Source: Misgurnus anguillicaudatus (Eukaryota; Chordata; Actinopteri; Cypriniformes; Cobitidae). From it: a stretch of DNA of 64,000 nucleotides. The DNA is taken from contig NC_073354.2 in NCBI RefSeq assembly GCF_027580225.2, positions 26,122,001 through 26,186,000 on the forward strand, written 5' to 3'. The notes below the pieces were generated by a model that saw only the letters and a program-made list of their open reading frames with translations, had not been told where the DNA came from and searched no databases. Positions 1 through 11,031 of the stretch are shown here, piece by piece (the stretch's first letter is position 1; every line of letters begins with the position of its first letter). Position numbers and translations under genes: made by a program.

Positions 1-264
1 CTTGTGATGTCAAAAAGGGTTAACACCACCCCTTAACCTGCACTATCCAACCACGGCACTGCTATTTAGTGCAGAAATCAGCTCATTTGCATTTAACAGG
101 ACACACCCCAAAACGGCACATTTTTGCTCACACCTACAAAGTGGCAATTTTAACATGCTATAATAAATTATCTATATGGTATTTTGAGCTAAAACGTCAC
201 ATATGTACTCTGGAGACACCAAAGATTTTTTTACATCTTAAAAAAGTCTCGTGAAATGTCCCCT
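1..264. mobile_element. TTAA-type repeat, right part only
   Basis: The sequence ends in CCCC just before TTAA at 265-268. Its inner part (about 100-255) recurs in reverse complement at about 36592-36750. The left end lies outside the window. Confidence 0.55.
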
Positions 265-437
265 TTAAGCATGTTACTATATGGCATGTGATATGTACAT
301 GAATAATAGATAAAACCGTGCAGTTTGTTAAAGGGGTCGTATGACGTTGCTAAAAGGAACATTATTTTGTGTGTTTGGTGTGATGCAATGTGTTTGCGCG
401 GTTTAAGGTTCAAAAAACACATTTTCCACATACAATA

Positions 438-750
438 CAGTGTTTCCCACAGGATTTTGAGGAAACTGTGGTGGTGATGACATCACCTGCTAATTAGCAT
501 ATATGTGATGTCATCATGTCGTGTTTGCGTTTGATCTAGTGTTGGCACCTGAAATATGTTTACTTCTACTCTTTGATCTGTATCTGTATTTGATCTGTAT
601 TATATATCAAATTATATTTTAAGCCGAATTAAGCTGTTTTAAAAAGTGAAATAAAAATGTAAATGGGAATCATGAAAATTCTATTTGTGGGGGGCCAGTG
701 TTGATTCTGTGGTGGGCCACCACAAATAAATCAATGTATGGGAAACACTG
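438..750. mobile_element. hAT-like non-autonomous element
   Basis: Ends CAGTGTTTCCCA and TGGGAAACACTG are inverted repeats typical of hAT elements. The direct repeat CAATACA lies at the left edge (433-439) and right edge (751-757). No coding sequence. Confidence 0.65.
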
Positions 751-1075
751 CAATACATTATTATTGCTCCTCTATGCCCTGCTTTCTGAAACACACTTCT
801 GAACGTTCTGAAAAGCGCGGTGTGTTCTGATTGGCCAGTTATTCAGTGAATTGTGATTGGATGAAAATCTCAAGCATGTAAATGTTACACCGCTTTCCAA
901 AACACATCGTCTCTCGGCATGGTGACATGACAAGTTACGCCTTTTTTCTTTACGTATACTTTTGGGCGGTGTTATGCAAATATTCCCACACAGCGATGTA
1001 AATATGTGCTGTTTTAAGAAGGCGTGGATGAGCCTTTACTTTTACAAAGAATATCTCTTTGGGTTTGATACTTAA

Positions 1076-2080
1076 AGGAATAGTCTACTCATTTTCAATA
1101 TTAAAATATGTTATTACCTTAACTAAGAATTGTTGATACATCCCTCTATCATTTGTGTGCGTGCACGTAAGCGCTGGAACGCGCTGCGACGCTTCGATAG
1201 CATTTAGCTTAGCCCCATTCATTCAATTGTACCATTTAGAGATAAAGTTAGAAGTGACCAAACACATCAACGTTTTTCCTATTTAAGACGAGTAGTTATA
1301 CGAGCAAGTTTGGTGGTACCCAATAAAACGTAGCGCTTTTCTAAGCGGATTTAAAAGAGGAACTATATTTTATGGCGTAATAGCACTTTTGGGAGTACTT
1401 CGACCCCGTGCAGTAACACCCTCCCTCTCCCATTATGAGAGTGAGAAGGGGAGCGGACTTTTCAGGCGAGTCGAAGTACTCCCAAAAGTGCTATTACGCC
1501 ATAAAATATAGTTCCTCTTTTAAATCCGCTTAGAAAAGCGCTACGTTTTATTTTGTACCACCAAACTTGCTCGTATAACTACTCGTCTTAAATAGGACAA
1601 ACGTTGATGTGTTTGGTCACTTCTAACTTTATCTCTAAATGGTACAATTGAATGAATGGGGCTAAGCTAAATGCTATCGAAGCGTCGCAGCGCGCTCCAG
1701 CACTTACGTGCACGCACACAGATGATAGAGGGATGTATCAACAATTCTTATGCCGTTTCTCAATATGCGTTCTTCTTGTGGACTTGTGAAACGTCATCAG
1801 TCGCGGCCCAAGTACTGTTCCAATTAAAAGTTCGCATCAAGCCCAAGTTCACAAAAAATCCCTGGATGTGTTCTTGATCCGCCCATTTTATCGAGGATGC
1901 TTTAGAGGAGACTTGTGTGGATTTATGACAGCGAAGTTTCCCAGAATGCATTTCGCGTCAGGAGTTCGTTCTTCCGAGTCTGAACTTTGGAAGTTCAAAG
2001 GACACAAGTCTTGGTATTGAGAAACGGCTTTAGTTAAGGTAATAACATATTTTAATGTTGAAAATGAGTAGAGTATTCCT
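1076..2080. mobile_element. Palindromic TTAA element (piggyBac-like MITE), copy 1
   Basis: TTAA at 1072-1075 and 2081-2084 flank long inverted arms (about 1076-1404 and 1471-2080, the latter split by an insertion). The outer ends are AGGAATAGTCTACTC and its complement. A non-palindromic loop of about 65 bp (1405-1470) sets the orientation. TTAA duplication is typical of piggyBac-type transposition. Confidence 0.75.
1751..2029. mobile_element. Harbinger-like MITE inside copy 1
   Basis: Inverted ends GCCGTTTCTCAATA and TATTGAGAAACGGC enclose 279 bp. TTA is duplicated at 1748-1750 and 2030-2032. The uninterrupted arm on the other side of the palindrome shows exactly the empty site. A 3-bp TTA duplication suggests PIF/Harbinger. 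Confidence 0.75.
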
Positions 2081-2220
2081 TTAAGCGTTGCAAATCGTAC
2101 TTTTACGGATATTCTACATGCACAGACAGCTTTTAACATTTCAAAGAAAATGAAAAATATGAAATCCCATCATATGAGCCCTTTAAATTTAAGCAAATTT
2201 AGAGTTTATACAATTGGTGT

Positions 2221-2290
2221 GGTCTCTGGGCATCGAATCCATGACCTTTGTGGTTCTAACGCAATGCTCTACCAAATGAGCTACATGAAC
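2221..2290 (-). mobile_element. tRNA-derived SINE head
   Basis: Read on the minus strand, a box A-like TAGCTCATTTGGTAGAGC and a box B-like GGTCATGGATTCGATGC are spaced as in a tRNA. No acceptor stem or CCA context, so it is a SINE remnant and not a tRNA gene. Confidence 0.65.
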
Positions 2291-4132
2291 GCTGTTAAAG
2301 TGCCCCTGAAATCAAAACTAACTATTTTTATTTTTATTAATAGAATTTTGCATTAGAAACTATTTATCCATGTGGGGTTTTTTTTAACTCATGTGCCTTC
2401 AAAAACTTTACTCTAAATCCGAAAATGTACTTCTACCTGCTTGTAGGTGATCCTTCTCTGATGACATCAGCTTGACGCGGAGCAGCCGTTAACCCCACCC
2501 CGTCCAACTGTCAGTCAACTGCGAGTTCCATTTCGAAATGAAACGCGTACTCTTCTATACCCAATCAATTCACAATGGAAAACACGATCCATGTCCCGCT
2601 GTTTTCCTTGTGTGATATTCCGTTTCTCTAAAGTCTACAACTTATTGTTTACTGGGACTTGCAGAGCTGTTCAAAGTAATCAACAAACAATAGTCATCTG
2701 GCGGATGATAAAATGGGAATAAAGACCCTAAGAAATGCCACTTCACATTGAAGTGAGCCATATCTTGAGACCAAAATTTATAGATAGGGTTGGGTTATTT
2801 TGCATTTAACCAGTAGTCAGCTTCCTAGCAACCACTCAGAACACCCTAGCAACCACATAAAATCATGCTAACAACTTTGTAAGTACATTATACTAGCATT
2901 AAAGTGATGCCATCTTTTCAAAATGTAAGAATCCTGTTTTAATAACACTATACAGTATAGTGTTCATACGATGGTTACTCAGAGATTCAGCGGCGTGTCT
3001 TACTGCTGTTTCTCTGTCGTCTCATAGAGGAAAGTGCATTAAGGAAGATTGATTATGCGTTTATGAGAGGCTGGAGATGAGAGCTGCTGCCTGCGTGCTG
3101 GCATGCAGTTTGTCTCCTCCTTGTCTCAGCGTCTGTCAGCCATGCTGAGTACAGGCCTTTCACCACAGGCAACGGCGCGCAAAACCCCTCATGTTGTTTA
3201 TCTCTGAAAACCGATCGCTTTGATCCGCATGCAGGAATCTTGATACATTAACTGCAGATTAACCGTTGCTAATATAGTCATACTGTAGCAGAAGTGTGAT
3301 TGTTGATTGAAACTGTCTGTGACTATACTACCAATGCAAAAAAGTTACAGATTAAAGTGATGTCTGACAGTTTTTGACACATCAGTGGCCTTGAAATATT
3401 TGTTGATCTTTTATTTCTACTGTCTTACAGCATCCCATTGTTTTGTTTAAGCATGCAGTTCATCTGATTGGCCAACAGGTGGCGCATCTGTGTTTAAATA
3501 TCAGTAGTGTCTGTACTAAAATCCTGAGGGAGTTAGCACAGCTTAGCACAGAGTTCTGCAAAATGACAAAACAATTGTGATTGTTGAGATTTAAGAGACC
3601 ATTGCACATACGCAGATCTGATTTGTATATTTTATGCAGATGCATATATAATGTCTGTTTATTTAACTTCTCTAATGTAGAAAAGTAAGGATATTTTTAA
3701 TTGCTTTAAAAATCAATAGAAATGTTCCAGTAATGACTGAGCAGAAATCTCACAGTGTTAAAGACATAAATAACCATGCCAAATCAATGCACTGACACGT
3801 TTTACTGTAACCACAGAGTCAGTAAGCTCTGTTTAAAATGTCAACAGTGGCGTCTGAGAAACAGCGATAAGGTGTTTTTTATTTGTACGGCAGGAAATTG
3901 ATTAAATGCGTCTGTGTCTGCTGTTACCAGTATTTACTGCTGAATTTCTCTGATATCCAATAAGATCACGGAGCATTTATGAGAATGATCAGATACTGTA
4001 CCAGCACAAAGAGAGAGTAAATATACTATGTTTGAGATTTTGTGTGTGTCTAAATGAATATGTTCAATGTGTTTATTATAGATGCTTGTTATGGATGCTG
4101 AGAAAGAGATGATAGACAACAATAGAGAGTAA

Positions 4133-4135
<3 letters not shown>
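2291..4135. other. Intergenic, no recognised feature
   Basis: I see no gene or clear repeat. A CTCF-like motif (GCCAACAGGTGGCGC) lies at about 3471-3485. Confidence 0.4.

Positions 4136-4139
<4 letters not shown>

Positions 4140-4171
<32 letters not shown>
4140..4171. repeat. (GA)n microsatellite
   Basis: Pure AG dinucleotide run, preceded by a short CA run. Confidence 0.95.
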
Positions 4172-4174
<3 letters not shown>

Positions 4175-4627
4175 GGGAACTCAAGAGCAAATAATGCGTC
4201 AGACAGACTGAGAGAGGGAAGGACATAGCAAATGAAAGTGATAGTGTGAGTATGAAGCCATCAGTGACATTCACCCTGTAAATGTGTGTACCGAGTGTGG
4301 GGAGATTCAGAGATGGAGAGAGAGCAGAACTAGGAGGAGGAGTGAATTTTTAATAAAATCAATGCCCTCGGCTTCAGCGTTATCGAGATCTTTAAAGAAT
4401 GATGAGCACGTACATGCAAATGTGTTTTTGTGCACATGAGTGCATTATGCCTTGATTTATGTTCAAAGCGCAGTTTAAAATTATCATGACGTTTTAGGAT
4501 TACTAGGATTTTAACATTATATAAGATTTAAAAAATAGGTTTTAGACTATAAGAGTAATTTTTAAGTAAAAAACAGGCAGCTGTGGTTGCCAGAAAATGA
4601 AATCTTTAAATATAACAGAAAATGTGT

Positions 4628-4628
4628 G

Positions 4629-4714
<86 letters not shown>
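4628..4714. repeat. (TA)n microsatellite
   Basis: About 43 TA units followed by a T run. It produces spurious Tyr/Ile reading frames on both strands. Confidence 0.97.
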
Positions 4715-4723
<9 letters not shown>

Positions 4724-4783
4724 TTTTCTTTTCTTTATACCATTCCAGCATATAGGGCTATATTCATGGTGAGAACTGGTTAA

Positions 4784-5318
4784 AAGGCACCTATTTCATT
4801 GCTAAAAAACTTTTTTTTGTATTTGGTATAATACAACGTGTTTGCATGGTTTATGATTAAAAACACATTATTTCCCACATACTGTACGTTTTTGTAGCTC
4901 CAGATTTCATTCTCTTCCTGAAAAGCACAGATTTGAAAAGTTCTGTGTACCTGATTGGCCAGCTAATCTGTATATTGTGATTGGCCTGAATACCACAGAG
5001 TCAGACGGAAATGTGACGCTCCTTACCATGTTTACCAAGATTCGCTCACAATGCAATGCTAACAGGAGTTAACTTACAGGCTGTGAGTCAAAGCGGGAGG
5101 AATTATGATAATGTCGGTTTTTACTATGACCAATCCCAGGATGTAAACTGTTTCTTACAATCTGTGTGTTTTTTGTAGAAAAGAGATTTACATTGGAGAC
5201 GATAACTTGCGTCATCGTTTACTTTGGGGTATCTACATTTTGGATATCGTTAAATGTACTAATACACACCTACATACCAAAGGAAATGTAAAATTGTGAA
5301 TCGGACAATAAGTGCCCT
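4784..5318. mobile_element. TTAA element, relative of 332-2182
   Basis: TTAA at 4780-4783 and 5319-5322. The ends are AGGCACCTATTTCATTGC and, inverted, AGGGCACTTATTG. Left half aligns with the left arm of the element at 332. Confidence 0.65.
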
Positions 5319-5322
5319 TTAA

Positions 5323-5709
5323 TCAATAGATGGTTTCAGCAGTTACAACGTAAACATACGGCTTTCGTGGACAAACATAACTTCTGGTAAACTCTGCACA
5401 AAATCAACAACAACAGTACTTTTAGTAGTTTATTTCAAGCAAAATAAACAACAAGTAGATGACCTTAGGTCAAATCATAGCTAAAGCGTATCAAAAAATA
5501 CACTGAGCTAACATTATTGTGTAAAATGTGTAACATTACTATATAATGTTAATTGCAGATTGGCTGCCAAATCTCCCTTTACATATCGGTGATCCATGAT
5601 CGCAGTCTCCCTTCGTCTTAAAAAAAACATTAGTTATTTTCGTCGAGGTATTTGCAGCAGAATTCAGTTTAGCCACTAGCCAGACCTTTAAACAAACAGA
5701 GACCGGAAG
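5323..5709. other. Intergenic, no recognised feature
   Basis: AT-rich sequence without gene signals or a repeat I recognise. Confidence 0.35.
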
Positions 5710-5713
5710 TTAA

Positions 5714-6585
5714 AGGATTAGTCAATTTTCTTAAAAAATCCAGATAATTTACTCACCACCATGTCATCCAAAATGTTGATGTCTTTCTTTGTTCAGTCGA
5801 TAAGAAATTATGTTTTTTTGAGGAAAACATTCCAGGATTTTTCTCGTTTTAATGGACTTTAATAGACACGTGACAGTTTTAATGCAGTTTGGAATTGCAG
5901 TTTCGGGGGACTCTGGGCGATCCCAGGCGAGGCATGGGGGTCTTGTCTAGCGAGATAGTTGTCATTTTTGACAAGAAAAAAAAGCACTTTTAAACCACAA
6001 CTTGTTGTCTATCTCTGGTTCTGTGATGCGCCAGCGCAACCTCACGTAATTGCGTAATGCCGTGGAAAGGTCACGTGTTACATATATGAAACGCACATTT
6101 GCGGACCATTTTAAACAATAAACTGACACAAAGACATTAATTAGTATCATTTGACATACAACAACGTCGAAACGGTCCTCTTTCTCCACACTTGAAACCC
6201 TTGTCATCCGTGACCTCTTGACGTGATAACGTATTGCGTGGGATCGCGCTGGCGCGTCGCGGGACCGGAGGGGGATGAGAAGTTGGGGCTTAAAAGTGCA
6301 TATTTTTTATTTTTCTTGTCAAAAATGACAATCGTTTCGCTAGATAAGACCCTTATGGCTCATTTGGGATCGTTTAGAGTCCTTTGAAACTGCAATTTTA
6401 AACTGTATTAAAACTGTTACGTGTTGGGGTTCATTAAAGTCCATTAAAATGAGAAAAATCCGGGAATGTTTTCCTCAAAAAACATAATTTCTTCGCGACT
6501 GAACAAAGAAAGACATCAACACTTTGGATGACATGGTGGTGAGTAAATTATCTGGATTTTTTTTTTAAGAAAATTGACTAATCCT
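5714..6585. mobile_element. TTAA palindromic element, copy 1 of a second family
   Basis: TTAA at 5710-5713 and 6586-6589. Long inverted arms begin AGGATTAGTCAATTTTCTT and end in the complement. A related copy sits in snap25 intron 7 (58304-59002). Confidence 0.75.
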
Positions 6586-6839
6586 TTAAGTTCCATCCAG
6601 ATACGTAACCGCAACAATGCGCCTCCCTTATGCAACAAAAATATATTTCTCAATATATTACATGACAATATATTTAATGTGTCTCCATATATTGTGAAAT
6701 TTACATAGTAATATATATCATGATATATTATATAAAAATATATTATATATATGTAAGTGATATATTGCAATATATTATACAATACTGCAATTATTGCCGT
6801 TTTCATATATTGATTAAATACATTTCATTATACTATTTA

Positions 6840-7822
6840 ATATATCCCATAATATATTGGAAATATATGAAGTAATATATTGATGCATATATTCTAAATG
6901 TATGTAATATATTGAAGTATATATTGGCAATATAGTAATATGTTGATACATATATTTTAAATGTATGTAATATATTGATACATATATTCTAAATGTATGT
7001 AATAGATTGCAGTATATATTGGCAATATATGGAGTAATATGTTGATACATATATTCTATATGTATGTGATATATTGCAGTATATATTGGCAATATATGGA
7101 GTAATATGTTGATAAATATATTCTAAATGTATGTAATATATTGCAGTATATATTGGCAATATATGTAGTAATATGTTGATAAATATATTCTATATGTATG
7201 TAATATATTGCAGTATATATTGGCAATATATGGAGTAATATGTTGATAAATATACTCTTAATGTATGTAATATATTGCAGTATATATTGGCAATATATGG
7301 AGTAATATGTTGATAAATATACTCTTAATGTATGTAATATATTGCAGTATATATTGGCAATATATGGAGTAATATGTTGATACATTATGTATGTAATATA
7401 TTGCAGTATATATTGGCAATATATGGAGTAATATGTTGATACATATATTCTTTATGTATGTAATATATTGCAGTATATATTGGCAATATATGGAGTAATA
7501 GGTTGATACATATATTTTTTGTATGTAATATATTGCAGTATATATTGGCAATATATGGAGTAATATGTTGATAAATATAATCTTAATGTATGTAATATAT
7601 TGCAGTATATATTGGCAATATATGGAGTAATATGTTGATACATATATTCTTTATGTATGTAATATATTGCAGTATATATTGGCAATATATGGAGTAATAT
7701 GTTGATGCATATATTCTTTATGTATGCAATATATTGCAGTATATTGTAAAATACATGAGTAATATGTTGATACATATATTATATATATATGTAATTTATT
7801 GCAGTATATTGATAAATATAAA
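6840..7822. repeat. 67-bp AT-rich tandem satellite
   Basis: The word GCAGTATATATTGGC recurs at 7009, 7076, 7143, 7210, 7277, 7344, 7403, 7470, 7535, 7602, 7669 and 7736, a period of 67 bp with a few shorter units. Edge copies are degenerate. The array lies inside the AT-rich element. Confidence 0.93.
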
Positions 7823-8049
7823 TAATTGCCGCTTTTAATATATTGCACGTGAATATATATGTGTTTATATATCTCAAAATATATGCAATATTATATTTAT
7901 AAATATCCACCATATTGTGTTCCGATTGATATGCAAAAATGTATTAACAATATATGTACAGATATAGTGTCACATGTATGTTTACTATATGGTAGAATAT
8001 ATTTTAAATAATATGTAAAATTATATAGAAATATATACATAAAAATATG

Positions 8050-9250
8050 TACACACATTTATACCACATATTAACACAGACTAATGGATAATCTATCAAA
8101 ATCCACCTTTATTTTCTTTTAATCAGGCACACATACTAAAACTAATTTGAGGTAGAGAGCTAAACAGACCTATTACAACCACAAGAGGTTTTGCACATGG
8201 TCAGACAATGTGGTTTGCTTTACATTACATAAATGTCTTGCATTACATTAGCATAAATTACATTTTAAAAGAGTGACATAAAACAGAAAATATACAAAAT
8301 ATAAATTAAAGCAATTTAAATTACCAAGGTCTATTTATTTCGAACTTTCAGCAGTGCCGTTATACAGTTAAAAATACAATATAAACAAAATGCACATACA
8401 ATAATAGATAAATAAATAATAAACAAACTTTCAAGGAGCTTTGGCAATGTGGAAAAGCAAAGAAATAAATTGCCAAAAGAACAGGCCTTTATCCTGGCTA
8501 GGAGTCCATCTTGGCTCTTCACTGATTTAAATGACTTATATACCCATGCTTTTGCACTTCACCTGGTGTCTTAGCTCGCATATTCTACTGTTGATTGATT
8601 TTCTAACATCAGATTCTGCCGTGGAAACTGGTTTAAAACATCATCTGTGGAACAAAACAACAACGATTACTCTCTCCCTTCTCACTCCTTTCCCTCTGGT
8701 TCACAAAAATCTCTCCTGGAAGAGATGCAATCAAAACTGGAAAGCACCACCTCTGAAAACGATGTACCTTGTAAAGCTTGAAGTTTCCCTGGGTTGAGAG
8801 CATGCCAACGATCAGTCTCCTTCTCGAGTTTTACTGGTGGTTAGCAAACAACTTTTAGGGGCATTACCGCCACCTACTGATTAGGAGTATGAGTTAGGAC
8901 TATAGGTCAGGACCTATCAGCCTCCTTGTTGCTAGTCTCTCTTATGTGTCCTGTCCTGTCCTCTCCTCGCGCCTGAATCTCAGCTTCCTACTCAAGCATT
9001 ATGCTCCATCGCCTTTGGCACGCATTCTGGTTGAAGCAGTCAGTGCTGAGTAGAGTACTGACAAACGTAGAAAATGAAAGGAAGGTCTCTGCTGTTTCAA
9101 TAAAACTGTTATTTGTGTAATGCAGATTTTTGTCTTCAATATTTTCTTTAGGCTATATGCCATGCATATTCATGAATATGCTGTAGTTGTTTATTTGGAA
9201 AGTAAAAATTGTTAAATCATATATACATACATACATACATACATAGCACA
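8050..9250. other. Non-satellite part of the AT-rich element
   Basis: No intact gene. A CTCF-like word (CAGTAGGTGGCGGTAAT on the minus strand) lies at about 8863-8882, and a CATA run at about 9220-9245. Confidence 0.4.
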
Positions 9251-9832
9251 TGCATATATTCATGGGCATTGCTAGATATAAAGCTCTACTGGGGCAGACG
9301 CCCCCCATTATTTGCTGACTTTTTTGAAAGCCTGCTGTGTGCAAGAAGTGTGCAACACTTCTATACAATGTCCTTTGCTTAACCCACTATTCTACAGTTC
9401 AACAGTTACTGCAAAAGATACATATATATACAAGTATAATCTTCATTATACCTAACATTATTACACATTTCTTGAAACTATGCCTCATATTCTCAAAACA
9501 GTAAAGACAATTCCATAAAGTCTCACACAATACTCCAAACATCATATTTTCAGGTCAAAATGAAGCTCTACACTCAAAACCATTCACTCTTACTGAAATA
9601 CCAAACTTTTCCCTCAGACAACACACACAAGCTTTCAAAAACACACACACTACAACATAGTATTACACACTGGTGCAATCAATTCAAAACAATATCTCCA
9701 AAACTGGTAAGTTGCTTGTGGTTCTCCCCCTCAAAAACCTTTTCACATGACCAAAAAGACACAATCAATGTATGCATTAGCACATTTTTATTCATTCATG
9801 TGCTATACACAGCACAACTGTAATGTTTTTTA

Positions 9833-10042
9833 TTATTTCGCCTCAACATCCCGTCTTAGTTCTGGGTCAGGCCAGAGAATCTCATCCACATCACAGGCTA
9901 TATTGGTCCTAGCCAAACAGCGAGGGTAAAATCCTCTTGCCTGATCCACCCCTTTGCATTCATCTGCTGATATGTCTATCTGTATGGAAGGCAATTTGAT
10001 GCATTTCTTTATTCCAGTAGCATAGTCCAACAGTGTATGCAC
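9833..10042 (-). pseudogene. Transposase C-terminal remnant (IS630/DDE_3-like)
   Basis: The minus-strand frame contains FYPRCLARTNIACDVDEI followed by LWPDPELRRD, a tail I recognise from teleost IS630/Tc1-type DDE transposases (usually RRFFPRCLARENIACDVDE). The Trp-Ile normally found in the preceding GWIRHSR region reads Val-Asp here. The fragment lacks all catalytic residues and cannot be active. Confidence 0.65.
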
Positions 10043-10084
10043 ACTAAAGTTACTGTATAGAGCAGTCTTACTCTAAGTAAGTCT

Positions 10085-10375
10085 TCTTTCCCTACTCTTC
10101 TGCCTCTTCCTCTCCCTCCTCCTCTTCCTACTCCTCCTCCTCGACCTATTTCTTCATCGTGTCCACTCCCTCCTCCTTCACCACGTCCTCCTTCTTTCCC
10201 TTCTCTTCTGCCCCCTCCTCTCCCTCCTCTTCCTACTCCTCCTCCTCGACCTATTTCTTCATCATGTCCTCTCCCTCCTCCTTCACCACATCCTCCTTCT
10301 TTCCCTCTTCCTCCTCCTCTTCCTTTCCCTCCTACTCTTCCTCCTCCTTCTCCTCGACCTATTCCTTCATTTCTC
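10085..10375 (-). repeat. Imperfect tandem polypurine/polypyrimidine repeat coding GRG-like peptide
   Basis: Plus strand is TCC-rich. On the minus strand one frame reads HDEEIGRGGGVGRGG twice, with a spacing of about 110 bp, consistent with the Gly/Arg-rich N terminus of the transposase that ends at 9833. The plus-strand Ser-rich frame here is an artefact. Confidence 0.6.
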
Positions 10376-10639
10376 TGTGGATCTATTGTTCCAAAGCTCA
10401 GTGAACAGATTCAGGCCCTTTTATGTATCTATTGAAGGATCTGATTGCTGTGTGTTCAATTTTGACTTTTAGTGTTTCCAGCTTGGTAATTGTTTGCTAA
10501 GCTGTGCTGACTTGAGTGAACAGTATTGAATGCTAGTGCTTTCCATATGACCAGATGGTGTAAGCACTGAGAAATGTAAGGATTTGTGTGTAGAGTTTTG
10601 AAGTAACAGTTCACCAAAACTGACTCATGTGTTAACCCA

Positions 10640-11031
10640 GGTGAAAAAGTAGTACACTTCCATATTGTATTTAAAGTGCTTTATTTTCGCACACTAATTT
10701 TGTACTTAATATACTAAAAATTAATCTTTAGTACTTCTTAAGATGTTCTTGGGATCGTCTTGGTGTGCTTCACTGTGCTGTTTTGAGACACCATAAATAT
10801 GAACTAAAATGTGCTAAAAATGTATTTAAAAAATGTATTTATGTACCACTTGTAGTAAACTTGAACCCATCTTTGTATAAAAGTTGTGTTCAAGTTTAAT
10901 ACAAGTGTTAACTAAATACGTTTTTTTATACAGAGATAGTATGTTAAAAGTGCATGTTAGTTCATATTCATGGTGCCTCAAAATAGCACAGTGAAGTACA
11001 CTTAGATAATCTTAAGAACATCTTACATCTG
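10640..11031. mobile_element. Foldback MITE
   Basis: Arms at about 10738-10806 and 10963-11031 are inverted copies (TAAGATGTTCTTGGGATCG and its degenerate complement). No coding capacity. Confidence 0.55.

Larger units (their letters stand above)
332..2182. mobile_element. TTAA-flanked element, host of a three-level nest
   Basis: TTAA at 328-331 and 2183-2186 flank ends AGGGGTCGTATGACG and, on the other strand, AGGGCTCATATGATG. The left arm resembles the element at 4784-5318. It is interrupted by the elements at 438-750 and 1076-2080. The left target TTAA, the ends and the split body together show one old element opened by later insertions. Confidence 0.7.
9397..10614 (-). mobile_element. 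Internally deleted IS630/Tc1-like transposon
   Basis: Ends AACAGTTACTGCAAAA (left) and TTTTGAAGTAACAGTT (right) are inverted repeats. On the minus strand the two remaining coding pieces are a Gly/Arg-rich N-terminal region (about 10380-10085) and a transposase C terminus (about 10042-9833). The catalytic core between them is absent. Confidence 0.65.

Noticed and set aside
4542..4772. Tyr/Ile-repeat open frames on both strands
   Set aside because: They are translations of the (TA)n microsatellite.
6840..7822. Regular repeat with spacing, considered as a CRISPR-like array
   Set aside because: The whole 67-bp unit is conserved, with no unique spacers, and the context is a vertebrate genome.
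6814..7848. Series of minus-strand frames of about 65-110 codons
   Set aside because: They arise from the 67-bp satellite, whose unit lacks stops in one frame. They are not genes.
10159..10404. Ser/Pro-rich plus-strand frame
   Set aside because: It is the complement of the Gly/Arg-coding transposon repeat.
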